Part shown: positions 8,308 to 15,311 of the stretch, one piece after another
How the letters are laid out: each line of letters starts with the position of its first letter
Numbering within the stretch: the stretch's first letter is position 1
Made by a program: the position numbers and the translations under genes
Origin: Myxococcales bacterium
Lineage (GTDB): Bacteria; Myxococcota; Polyangia; Polyangiales; Polyangiaceae
Direction: 5' to 3'
NCBI GenBank assembly: GCA_003151595.1
Contig: PLXW01000123.1
Location: 1 to 32,191, forward strand
DNA length: 32,191 nt
Notes under the pieces: generated by a model
Told to the model about the DNA's origin: nothing
What the model saw: only the letters and a program-made list of their open reading frames with translations
Database searches by the model: none

Positions 8308-8328
8308 TAGGAAACCCTAGAAAGATCG

Positions 8329-8361
8329 GCCGGTTACGGGAACCCCGTCAGCCGGCTTTTT
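8329..8361 (+). terminator. Rho-independent terminator after tRNA-Gly
   Basis: Stem GCCGG plus ACGGG (8329-8340), loop AAC, then CCCGT and CCGGC (8344-8356), with an internal mismatch of TT against CAG, followed by five T (8357-8361). It lies 23 bases after the tRNA and overlaps the 3' end of the integrase remnant on the other strand. This terminator came with the island; the original tRNA terminator is probably the hairpin at 13645-13671. Confidence 0.7.
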
Positions 8362-9070
8362 CATGCTGTCCACCGCCGCTGTCCACTTTGCTGTCCACCG
8401 GTGATGCGTTTCCCTCACGCACTCGCTGAGTGATGCTCGTGAGGTTGATGATGCGTGCGATCGCCGACTCTTGCTCGTGCCCTCGCGCCGTCGAGTAGCG
8501 CTGCTGCATCTGGTCGGTGAGATGGCCCGAGATGCTCCTGACGACGACGTTGGCGACTTCCGCCTCCCGCATCGCGTCCTGAAATGAGCGTCGCATGGCC
8601 TTCGGCGAGATCTGCTTCGTGAGCTTCATCGACTTCGCGATCGCCTTGAACGGCTTGGTGAGCGCGGCGTTCGATCGAAAGCCGCCCACCTCGGACGGGA
8701 AGAGGAGCTCGCTCCTCTCCATGTCGCGCGTGAGGAGCCTTGTCGGCATGCCACCGGAGAACGGCCATCACGAAGTCGGGGAGCTTGATGACTTGATCGT
8801 GGTTCGTCCTCGTCATCTCCATCACCCGCTGCTTGCTGCCGCGCGAACGTCGGATCAGGACGAGGCCCTGGTCCCACTTCACGTCCGCGTTCTCGCCGGT
8901 GCGCCGAAGCGCGTAGAGGCTCGAAGGCCGTAGCCCCGTGACGGAGCCGAGAAGGATCACAGCGAAGTGCTGCGGGTACTTCTGCAGAACGTCGTCCCGT
9001 TCCCCGCCGCGCCGCCCGCGAACGCCGGCGCGACGATCGAGCGTCGTGAACGGCTCGGTGGCCTGCTCAG
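8348..9070 (-). pseudogene. Tyrosine recombinase (integrase), frameshifted and N-terminally truncated
   Basis: The catalytic domain of a phage-type integrase in two frames. The upstream part contains VTGLRPSSLYALRR with the first catalytic Arg and continues to AVLRWHAD. Near 8740-8741 one extra base shifts the frame, and the protein resumes as RLLTRDMERSELLFPSEVGG. It then continues through KAMRRSFQDAMREA and SISGHLTDQMQQRYST, which carry the C-terminal Arg, His and Tyr residues. The N-terminal core-binding and arm-binding domains are not recognisable upstream of about 9070, where the frame becomes Arg-rich. Position next to tRNA-Gly on the opposite strand is typical for an island integrase. 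The enzyme should be inactive. Confidence 0.85.
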
Positions 9071-9186
9071 CTATTACTACCAAGAGGCCGCGTGATCCGC
9101 GCCGTCCGTGACGCGGGACACTACGCGATGCGCTCCGACGGCGGCGGCTCACCCCATCCCATCGCAAGCGCAAAGCGCTCAATCTC

Positions 9187-10482
9187 CTACCTCACGAGCC
9201 GTTCCACGGCCTGGTACTCCGCGCGCCGCGGTCCGAGCCGTGCCTCGAGCCATCGAGAGGTTTCCTGCCGCGCTCGCCGGTCGACCCAGTCGTCGAGCGG
9301 CGCGAGGCGACGACGAAATGTCTCACGAGCGAAGATCCAAGGCGCCTGGATCGGCGCGGAGAGGAGCCACAGGCCGGGCGCGGGAAGGCCGTACATTCGG
9401 CGCGTGCGCTTCGGGAGGAACCAGCCGACGTAGCCAGTTTCGAGCCCGTGCTTCCAACGTTTCATGATCCGATCACGCACGGAGTCGCCCGGCACCGGCG
9501 CGTACGATGCGAGGTACGACCGCGCGAGATTGACGCCGTCCTCCCCCGAGCCGCCGGCGCTCTTCACCTGCGAGGTGAACATGAGGCCGAGCGCGTCGGG
9601 GATGTTCTCGGGGTACCAGCGCGGCTGCACGCCCATGAGGTGACCGACGTAGCGCCAGAAGTGCATCATCGCTTCGATCTCTTCGCGCGACGTGCGGTAG
9701 CCGAGGAGCCTCAGCCCGTAGCCCGGAGCGAAGCTCCCGCCCATCAACGTCAAGAGCGCATCCCCTTGGCTTATCGGGATTCCCCACGCCGAGAGATCCC
9801 AGCGAGGATGGGCGAGCAGTCTCCGTCGCACGAAGACGTGCATCAAGCGGACGCGTAGCGCCGTCGCGCGCCCACGCCCCCCGGGAGCTAGCGCGCCGGG
9901 CGCCGCGACATCGACCCAGAACGATGCCGTCTCCAGAAATCGTCGGTTCGCCGACTCGCCCGTGTAGGCGCCGGTGAACGCGAGCGGCTTCGCCACCGAG
10001 TTCTCGCGGTACCCCTCGAGCGTAATCGCGCCGGCGAACGAGAACATGTGTGTGCCGAAACGACGGAACGCGCGTGCGCCGAGCGCGACGAGCGACGGGT
10101 CGAACCACGGCGGCGGCGTCTCGAGCTCGGCGAAGAGGTCTCTCAAGGACGCCGGCGCGTCGACGACCGCCTCTACGCCGCTGGCGAGCGCGCGGTCGAC
10201 GAGCTTACGCCCCTCCACTTGTCCGCGCGCCTGGTACACCTCGTGGACGAAGACCTCGCCGATCGGATCCGCGTCGTAATAGGACTCGGCGTAGCGACGC
10301 ACGATCGCGTCCGGGAGCTGCGGGTCCACACCGAAGAGCGCGCTCAGCTTCCACCGTAGCTTCTGCGCTCTGGGTGTGCCGATGTTCTCCCAGTACCGAA
10401 ACTCGCTCGGGATTCGCGAAGCGGAGAACGCAGCGGCTGCCTTGGCATGAGTCACGGCGGGAGTCTCACGATTGCAGGTCAT
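9187..10482 (-). CDS. MpaB/Lcp-like oxygenase family protein (DUF2236)
   Basis: A 431-residue protein of the DUF2236 group, which includes fungal MpaB and the heme b latex-clearing protein Lcp. Visible family features are PPPWFDPSLVALGARAFRRFG, GAITLEGYRENSVAKPL, TASFWVDV and the RVRLMHVFVRRRLL helix with the likely heme-ligand or nearby His, followed by WGIPISQGDALLTLMGGSF. Related bacterial proteins are thought to be heme-dependent oxygenases; the substrate here is unknown. The ATG at 10480-10482 is the first start; a GTG about ten codons inside is an alternative. There is no obvious signal peptide. It is the longest intact gene of the island and may be cargo. The protein kinase relic is divergent, starting 70 bases away. 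Confidence 0.82.
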   Translation of the reverse strand: MTCNRETPAVTHAKAAAAFSASRIPSEFRYWENIGTPRAQKLRWKLSALFGVDPQLPDAIVRRYAESYYDADPIGEVFVHEVYQARGQVEGRKLVDRALASGVEAVVDAPASLRDLFAELETPPPWFDPSLVALGARAFRRFGTHMFSFAGAITLEGYRENSVAKPLAFTGAYTGESANRRFLETASFWVDVAAPGALAPGGRGRATALRVRLMHVFVRRRLLAHPRWDLSAWGIPISQGDALLTLMGGSFAPGYGLRLLGYRTSREEIEAMMHFWRYVGHLMGVQPRWYPENIPDALGLMFTSQVKSAGGSGEDGVNLARSYLASYAPVPGDSVRDRIMKRWKHGLETGYVGWFLPKRTRRMYGLPAPGLWLLSAPIQAPWIFARETFRRRLAPLDDWVDRRARQETSRWLEARLGPRRAEYQAVERLVR

Positions 10483-10552
10483 CCTACGCTTTCGACTCGG
10501 CGGGACGTCCCGCGGATTGCACTTGGTCGGAGTACCATTCCGGCGGACGTAG

Positions 10553-10812
10553 ATGGAGACGACGATCTATGCCACGGCCATTCCGACAGTACAGCCGGCG
10601 CTCGACCGCGGCGCGAGACTGGGCCGCTACGTCGTTCTCGAGCTGCTGGGCGTGGGCGGAATGGGCGAGGTTTACACGGCTTCGATCCCGAGCTCGATCG
10701 CAAGGTCGCGCTCAAAGTGCTGCACACGCGCCGAGGCCTCGACGAGGCAGAGCTCCGTGTACGACGTGGGCTCCTCCGACGGTCGCATCCCTCTCTGCCA
10801 ACGTGACGTGAG
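10553..10812 (+). pseudogene. Ser/Thr protein kinase, truncated and frameshifted
   Basis: The N-terminus of a PknB-type kinase: LGRYVVLELLGVGGMGEVY is the glycine-rich loop. A missing base near 10680 moves the continuation, FDPELDRKVALKVLHTR with the ATP-anchoring Lys, into another frame. Near 10757 a second junction changes frame again and a later segment, VYDVGSSDGR, appears; in intact kinases it lies about 50 residues further on, implying an internal deletion. The HRD, DFG and APE regions are absent. The ATG at 10553 would be the original start. Full-length relatives with this N-terminus are common in myxobacteria. Not functional. Confidence 0.85.
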
Positions 10813-10866
10813 ACACCTCTCTCCTCGAATCATCTGACTCGCAGGGCGCAGAAGGTTGGTCTCTCG

Positions 10867-11367
10867 ATGCCTGTCTCCTCTTCAACGTTCTCGCTCGCCG
10901 ATGGCGCGCTTCGGCAGCATGATCCGTCGGTGAGCACTCCCGACTCGAGGCCCGCAAGGTCCCGCAACGCGGGAGAGTCCGTGCCTCCCGCGGAGAAGCG
11001 CACGCGGCGTACGTTCACGGCCGCAGAGAAGCTCCGCATCCTCGACGAGGCCGACGCGTGCGAGCGTGGCCAGCTCGGCGAGGTACTCCGACGAAACGGG
11101 GTCCACAGCTCGCATCTCGTCTCGTGGCGGAAGCAGCTCCGACTTCGCGGGAGCAATGGCCTTGCGCCGCAGAAGCCGGGGCGCAAGACGCAGCGCGACG
11201 ACAAGGACGCGCGCATTGCCGAGCTCGAGAAACAGCTCTCGCGCACCGAGAAAAAGCTCTCCGTCGCCAAGAGCGTCATCGAGTTCCAAAAAAAAATGTC
11301 TGCCATGCTCGAGGACGAGAGCGACGGGGACGGGCCCGAGCCAGTCTTTTCTAGGCCCCATGAATAA
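10867..11367 (+). mobile_element. IS3-family transposase OrfA (orphan, OrfB missing)
   Basis: A 166-residue OrfA-type protein. A Ser/Pro-rich leader is followed by a helix-turn-helix region of the IS3 type (RRTFTAAEKLRILDEADAC through VHSSHLVSWRKQLR). A leucine-zipper-like coiled coil follows (IAELEKQLSRTEKKLSVAKSVIEFQKK). IS3 elements need OrfB, the DDE integrase, usually reached by -1 frameshifting. Here a run of nine A (11288-11296) is at the right place for slippage, but no OrfB follows: the frame ends at 11367 in sequence unlike any transposase. It overlaps the next gene by eight bases. The element appears cut off just after the slippery run, so transposition is not expected, though the DNA-binding protein could still be made. 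Confidence 0.75.
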
Positions 11368-12004
11368 CCAAGAGCAGATGCCTGCAATTTGTTATCGCGT
11401 TCAGTGCGACCCGTTGCGTGGCGGCATCAGTATTTGCGCGGCCCTGCCGGTGTGCGCACTGTTTGCGGTATTTGCGCCGAACGAAGTGACCATCATGCTC
11501 TTGGTTATTCTCGCCCTCATCGTTTTCGCGGTGATACCGGCGAGGTTGATGGTCGGGTGCGATGGGTTGGTGGTCTCGCGCTTCGACTACGAGATCCATG
11601 TGGCCTTTTCAGAGGTAGCGAGTATTACCCGTATAACTAGAGGCGTTAGGATCGAGCGTCGCCACGGGCGTGATCTGCTCGTTTTGACATACGGTGTGTC
11701 TGTCGCAGCAGGCGATGTCGCGCGCGATATCCTTGCTTGCTTCGAGACGTGGAACCGAGTGCCTGACCGTATCCTTTCATCCGAAGGTCCGTTTAGAAGC
11801 GATGGACGCGACGACTTGCTCGGCCGGGCTCTCAACCCAAGGCTCTCTGGGCCTCAGCGGGAACAGGCTTTTCAGCAGCTGGACGCGGTCCTTACGCCGG
11901 ATACTGTCGAGCGTCTTCTTGCGACCGGTGATGCCTTCGCCGATCCGTCCGTGAGACGCCGTCTCCGGCGACTGCGGGCGCCAGCCGGCGGGAAAGAATC
12001 GTAG
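11360..12004 (+). CDS. Membrane protein of unknown function, AT-richer, possible bacterial PH-like domain
   Basis: A 214-residue protein. After a short polar start there are two close hydrophobic segments (about residues 22-39 and 42-61). The soluble part begins with GLVVSRFDYEIHVAFSEVASI, which has the strand rhythm of bacterial PH-like (bPH2/YdbT-type) membrane-associated domains. The C-terminal 70 residues are charged and helical. I do not recognise a specific family. The DNA is visibly lower in GC than its neighbours (codons such as AAT, ATT, TGT and TAT are frequent), suggesting recent transfer. The ATG at 11360 overlaps the end of the IS3 OrfA. A longer frame upstream of it is only the shadow of OrfA. 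Confidence 0.6.
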   Translation: MNNQEQMPAICYRVQCDPLRGGISICAALPVCALFAVFAPNEVTIMLLVILALIVFAVIPARLMVGCDGLVVSRFDYEIHVAFSEVASITRITRGVRIERRHGRDLLVLTYGVSVAAGDVARDILACFETWNRVPDRILSSEGPFRSDGRDDLLGRALNPRLSGPQREQAFQQLDAVLTPDTVERLLATGDAFADPSVRRRLRRLRAPAGGKES

Positions 12005-12068
12005 TCTCGCCGTCAGCCACGCCGCTCTCAGCGTGGCCGCCCTCTCGTTCTAAATTTCGTGGACCGAC

Positions 12069-12215
12069 TCAGAACCCGAGCTTCGGCGTGCGGACCCCCA
12101 TCGCAAGCCGAGCGCCGAGGAGTCTCAGGATGAACTTGCCCGAGTGCGTGGAGTAGTTGGGCACGTCCTCCGTCAGCGCCGTCACGCGTTCGCGTCCGCC
12201 TCGGTCATCCCTTAA
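12069..12215 (-). pseudogene. Probable remnant of a serine recombinase catalytic domain
   Basis: Reading the minus strand to the stop at 12069-12071 gives RVTALTEDVPNYSTHSGKF followed by ILRLLGA and about 15 more residues. This resembles the segment of resolvase/invertase N-terminal domains in the pattern V-x-x-L-T-E-x-(D)-x-S-T-x-x-G-K/R-x-x-x-x-L-L-G-A. The catalytic serine region upstream and the DNA-binding domain are absent. The match is short and judged by eye, so another origin is possible. Confidence 0.35.
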
Positions 12216-12501
12216 TCGCGCTGCCGATCGCCGTCAGCAGCACGAGGGCGGCGAGGACCACGAGCACCACGCACACCGCGAGCGAGGCGAGGGTCCCGCA
12301 CGCCCACCACCGCGAGCGGTTCCAGGCGCGGGCCGCGAGTGAGACGAGGGTCAAGACCGTGAGCGCGCACCACCCGAGAAGGATCCACGCAGGCCAATCG
12401 CCATCCCGGCCCACCAAGGCACAGGACAAGAGGCCCAGGACTAAGAGGAAGGGTAGCGGCAGCAACGCGCCTTTCGCGAACTCGGCGCTGCGGGACTTCA
12501 T
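12205..12501 (-). CDS. Small membrane protein (98 aa)
   Basis: From the ATG at 12499-12501 the protein has 98 residues: a short basic N-terminus (MKSRSAEFAKG), then three hydrophobic segments at about residues 11-31, 36-57 and 66-92. Between the second and third is a basic, aromatic loop (ARAWNRSRWW). There is no lipobox, cysteine motif or recognisable family. A longer frame reaches 12615, but the added N-terminus looks non-coding. It could be an orphan cargo gene of the island; function unknown. Confidence 0.5.
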   Translation of the reverse strand: MKSRSAEFAKGALLPLPFLLVLGLLSCALVGRDGDWPAWILLGWCALTVLTLVSLAARAWNRSRWWACGTLASLAVCVVLVVLAALVLLTAIGSAIKG

Positions 12502-12701
12502 CTCGCGGGACCGGTAGCAGGGGGAGGCACTGACGGGAAGGTCCACGACGGGGGCGCGAACGGCCGCGGCTGTAATGCCTTCGGCATGATGCTGGCGTAC
12601 GCGAACATCGAGCACCGGCGTCGTGATGCCCCGCTCGTGTTCAAACGATGGCGTTGCGGCGCTCCCGATTCACTCCGGGCCGCACGTGGTAGCAAGGAAG
12701 G

Positions 12702-12869
12702 ATGGGAAGACAGGCAGCCGTCGTGCTCTACGTGCTCGCGCTGGTAGCCGTCGTGGTCGGCGTGGACGTCCTGTTCTTCAGGAACCGGTTCTGGGAGCGG
12801 CTGATGGTGAACGTCGGAATCGTCCTGGTGTTCGCGGCGTTCTATTCGAGGTTCCTGAAGCGTCCATGA
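12702..12869 (+). CDS. 55-residue two-TM membrane protein
   Basis: A short gene preceded by an AAGGA motif ending 3 bases before the ATG. The protein has a first membrane helix (VVLYVLALVAVVVGVDVLFF), a conserved-looking amphipathic turn (RNRFWERLMVN) and a second membrane helix (VGIVLVFAAFYSRF), ending in KRP. Hydrophobic and charged residues are sharply partitioned, which random high-GC frames rarely achieve. I believe similar short proteins exist in other bacteria but cannot name a family. The closest neighbour is the thioredoxin-fold lipoprotein gene, 138 bases downstream on the same strand. Confidence 0.6.
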   Translation: MGRQAAVVLYVLALVAVVVGVDVLFFRNRFWERLMVNVGIVLVFAAFYSRFLKRP

Positions 12870-13007
12870 GCGCAGCCGTGACAGTGCATTCCTTCGTCGA
12901 GGTGGCTGTTGAGCGTCGTCGCGACGATGTCTCGCACCCCTCTCGCGCCGGCACGACGCTTGAAATGGCTCGAGATGGACGCGTCTGATCGCGTGTTAGA
13001 ACTTCGC

Positions 13008-13613
13008 ATGCGCCCGCTCCTTCTCGCGGCCCTCGTCGGCGCCGCCGCGTGCTCCTCACCGCAGCCTCCCGCCCCCTCGACGCCGCCTGCCAGCGTGGCG
13101 GCGACGCCATCGCCGCCAGCCCCGCGCGAAGGCGACGAGCTCCTCGGAACGAAGGCGCATGCCTGGACCGTCGATCACTGGATGCACTCGCAGCCGCTGG
13201 CGCTCAGCGACCTGCGCGGTCGCGTCGTCCTCGTTCGCTGGTTCATGTCGACCGAGTGCCCGCTCTGCTCCGCCACCGCACCGAGCCTCCGCGCGTTCGA
13301 CGAGGAGTACCGGGGGCGCGGCCTCCGCGTGATCGGCATGTACCACCACAAGGATCCGGAGCCGCTCGATCCCGCGAAGGTGGAGACCTACGTGAAGAGG
13401 TTCGGCTACACGTTCCCGGTGGCGATCGATACCGACTGGCGCACGCTGAAGGACTGGTGGCTCGACGGCCACGAGCGCAATTTCACGAGCGTGAGCTTCC
13501 TCATCGACAAGCAGGGGACGACCCGCTTCATCCACCCCGGCGGGAAGTACGAGCCGGGGAGCGAGGGAGAGAGGGAGCTGCGGGCGCAGATCGAGAAGCT
13601 GTTGAAGGAGTAG
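13008..13613 (+). CDS. TlpA/AhpC-type thioredoxin-fold lipoprotein
   Basis: A 201-residue periplasmic redox protein. The ATG at 13008 gives a lipoprotein signal peptide (MRPLLLAALVGAAAC) with the anchored Cys at 15; an upstream start at 12909 would bury this signal and is rejected. A Pro/Ala-rich spacer precedes the thioredoxin fold: LSDLRGRVVLVRWFMSTECPLC, where CPLC supplies the redox cysteine pair, and SVSFLIDKQGTTRFIHPGG, the second conserved half. The family reduces or protects exported proteins or peroxides; the specific partner is unknown. It ends seven bases before the attR-like repeat, so it is either the last cargo gene of the island or was captured at its edge. Confidence 0.85.
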   Translation: MRPLLLAALVGAAACSSPQPPAPSTPPASVAATPSPPAPREGDELLGTKAHAWTVDHWMHSQPLALSDLRGRVVLVRWFMSTECPLCSATAPSLRAFDEEYRGRGLRVIGMYHHKDPEPLDPAKVETYVKRFGYTFPVAIDTDWRTLKDWWLDGHERNFTSVSFLIDKQGTTRFIHPGGKYEPGSEGERELRAQIEKLLKE

Positions 13614-13619
13614 CCGCGC

Positions 13620-13636
13620 AATCACTTCTCCCGCTC
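13620..13636 (+). repeat. attR-like near-copy of the tRNA-Gly 3' end
   Basis: AATCACTTCTCCCGCTC repeats tRNA-Gly bases 8291-8307 with one mismatch, and the 12 bases CTTCTCCCGCTC match exactly. The bases that follow (CAAA, then a strong hairpin at 13645) look like the ordinary 3' flank of a tRNA gene, as expected at the distal junction of a tRNA-targeting island. Confidence 0.75.
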
Positions 13637-13644
13637 CAAACTAC

Positions 13645-13684
13645 GCCCGACACGCCTTCCGGCGGTCGGGCCTTCGGCGTTTTG
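13645..13684 (+). terminator. Rho-independent terminator, probably the displaced tRNA-Gly terminator
   Basis: GCCCGAC (13645-13651) pairs with GTCGGGC (13665-13671). After a single bulged A, CGCC (13653-13656) pairs with GGCG (13661-13664) around a TTCC loop, giving an 11-bp stem. A run of four T is at 13680-13683. It starts 9 bases after the attR-like sequence. It would terminate the lipoprotein gene today and the tRNA before island insertion. Confidence 0.7.
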
Positions 13685-13798
13685 GGTCTTGTCGGGATGC
13701 GGCGCTCGGCAGAGCCGCCGCGAAGGGCGATCCGCTGGTCCGACCGATACGACGGCACGTAGCCTCGCGTGCATCGGCGACGCGGCCGAACGTGATCT

Positions 13799-14110
13799 TC
13801 ATCGCTCCAGGCGACTTGGCGACGAACCAGCCGGAATCCATCCGAGCCCGCCGCAGGCGCAGATGATGTTCGGGAAGCTCCTGCCTTCGACCACGATGAC
13901 TCCGGTGCCCCCGCACGACCGGCAGTCAACTGCCTCCGACGGCCGGGCAGGAACAAGCGTCGCCAGCTCAGGGTACTTCCGGCTCCCCTGCTGGAGCGCG
14001 GTGTTGCGCAGGCGTTCGTCGTCGACCGCCGAGAGCCCGTGGGGCTCGTCCCATGCGAAGGTCACCACCTCGCCGTCGAGCCGGAGGGCGTAGCACCCGC
14101 CAATGTCCAT
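13799..14110 (-). CDS. Hypothetical protein with CxxCGGTG / CxCGGLGW metal-binding pairs
   Basis: From the ATG at 14108-14110 the protein has 103 residues. The N-terminal half (YALRLDGEVVTFAWDEPHGL) looks like a small folded domain. The C-terminal half has DCRSCGGTGVIV and IICACGGLGWIP, two cysteine pairs with DnaJ-zinc-finger-like glycines, probably a zinc site. The reading frame upstream of the ATG (about 14111-14195) continues with protein-like sequence (GLRAVVAKFGSLPLI) to an in-frame TAG, without an ATG, GTG or TTG start. The gene may therefore have lost its 5' end or use a rare start. It is an orphan beside the island junction; function unknown. Confidence 0.6.
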   Translation of the reverse strand: MDIGGCYALRLDGEVVTFAWDEPHGLSAVDDERLRNTALQQGSRKYPELATLVPARPSEAVDCRSCGGTGVIVVEGRSFPNIICACGGLGWIPAGSSPSRLER

Positions 14111-14422
14111 GATCAGCGGCAGCGACCCGAACTTCGCAACGACGGCGCGGAGCCCCAGTGGATCGGGTGCACTGTCCGCCAGAAACGCGCTTTCCGGAGC
14201 GAGCGGCTACTTCAAGCAGAACCGAAGCGGTTCAGGTGACCCCAGTCGTGGAGCGTTTGTAGGGTCGACGGGAGGCGGCGTCCGCCCCGTTCGAGATGCG
14301 AGGCTGCTCCAGCGCGCCGGCAGCCTGATCGGGCACGGCGTGGTATTGGCAATCAGCCGCGCCTCCTGCGCGACTTCGAAGTCGATCCGAGATCGGTTTT
14401 ACCTGATGAGCTCCTTGCGAGG
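14111..14422. other. Gap between divergent genes, with coding-like remnant and palindrome
   Basis: The first 85 bases read on the minus strand as a continuation of the cysteine-pair protein, back to an in-frame TAG. The rest shows no gene. It contains a perfect 14-bp palindrome at 14371-14384 and presumably the promoter of the lipoprotein gene at 14423. Confidence 0.45.
14371..14384. promoter_or_regulatory. Perfect 14-bp palindrome upstream of lipoprotein gene
   Basis: CGACTTCGAAGTCG is a perfect palindrome centred about 45 bases before the ATG at 14423, a plausible position for a dimeric regulator. No second copy was noticed. In high-GC DNA, TCGA-centred palindromes also arise by chance. 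Confidence 0.3.
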
Positions 14423-14995
14423 ATGTGCCCCGTGAACCATTCGCTGTCGTCGTTCGGTCCTGTCGCGTTTCTCGTTTCGGCCATGGCGCTCATCGCCGCG
14501 TGCAGCAGCACGAGCACGGGGACGTCCACGGGTGACGGCGGGACGACGGCAAGCGGCGGCGGCGCGGACGGCGGAAACGCTTGCGGCGCGGTCGGCGACG
14601 GCACTGGCGTGACGGGCGTCGCGCTCTGCGGGCTTTGCACGAAAACGTACTGCTGCCCCGAAATCGAAGCGTGCAGCGCGAACGCCACGTGCCCGACGCT
14701 GCAGACCTGCCTCCTTCGTTGTGAGGCGAGCGATCAGATGTGCATCACCGCGTGCGACAACCTCTATCCGGACGGCGTGACGACCTACAACAACCTCACG
14801 AACTGCCCGCCGCAGTTCTGCGGGCAAGCGTGCAGTGAGCCGCCCGTGGGATGCACGAACGTCGCGATCGGATACACGGGCGGGTGTGAAGCGACGCAGT
14901 TTCCGCGCGTGTGGGACTGTCCGTCGGGCGCCCCCGAAGCGCAATGCGTCGCCGCGCCGAGCGGCAAGTCCGACGAGTATTGTTGTCTCCAGTGA
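14423..14995 (+). CDS. Cysteine-rich lipoprotein of the myxobacterial type
   Basis: About 190 residues. The signal peptide has a hydrophobic core ending in a lipobox (SAMALIAAC), so the protein is probably anchored by that Cys. A Thr/Ser/Gly/Asp-rich tether (STGTSTGDGGTTASGGGADGG) follows. The mature domain holds about 18 cysteines in short spacings (CGLCTKTYCCPEIEAC, CPTLQTCLLRC, MCITAC, CPPQFCGQAC), implying a disulfide-rich extracytoplasmic fold. Proteins of this build are abundant in myxobacteria and their roles are unknown. The start is ATG at 14423, preceded by GAGG; GTG at 14432 is an equally good alternative. No operon partner. Confidence 0.75.
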   Translation: MCPVNHSLSSFGPVAFLVSAMALIAACSSTSTGTSTGDGGTTASGGGADGGNACGAVGDGTGVTGVALCGLCTKTYCCPEIEACSANATCPTLQTCLLRCEASDQMCITACDNLYPDGVTTYNNLTNCPPQFCGQACSEPPVGCTNVAIGYTGGCEATQFPRVWDCPSGAPEAQCVAAPSGKSDEYCCLQ

Positions 14996-15311
14996 GAGGC
15001 TGGGTCGCGATCCGCGCCCCGATCGAGGCGCAGCACGAGGAGCGGTGATCGCCGCGATCGAAGCCGCGCTCGGAGCTCGGCTGGTACAGCTGGCGGTACA
15101 TCGCGCGAAGGGGCACTCCTCGCACGATCGCCGAGCTCCGCGACCACGACACCCCCACGCGTCACGGTGAACGGCGCGCTGACGACTCAGCGACGGGTCG
15201 TGAACGGCGCAGGCGTTGGCGACCTTCGGCGCACGTATGCGCGGCGGACATCCAGGCGGGGCGAGCGCGGCTGCCTACGCGCGTTTGGCCTCACGCCTTC
15301 CCCCAACTCCT

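Larger units (their letters stand above)
8308..13636. mobile_element. Decayed genomic island inserted in tRNA-Gly
   Basis: About 5.3 kb bounded by the tRNA 3' end and its near-copy at 13620-13636. Next to the tRNA is a frameshifted tyrosine integrase. Inside are an IS3-type OrfA lacking OrfB, a broken Ser/Thr kinase, a probable serine-recombinase scrap, small membrane proteins and an AT-richer gene, all unlike the tidy operons on either side. It may be the residue of a larger element that lost its core, or a stack of successive insertions. It cannot be self-mobile with this integrase. Confidence 0.7.

Noticed and set aside
14796..15158. Minus-strand frame of about 120 codons after the Cys-rich lipoprotein
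   Set aside because: It overlaps the real lipoprotein gene on the other strand, and no motif or family could be seen.
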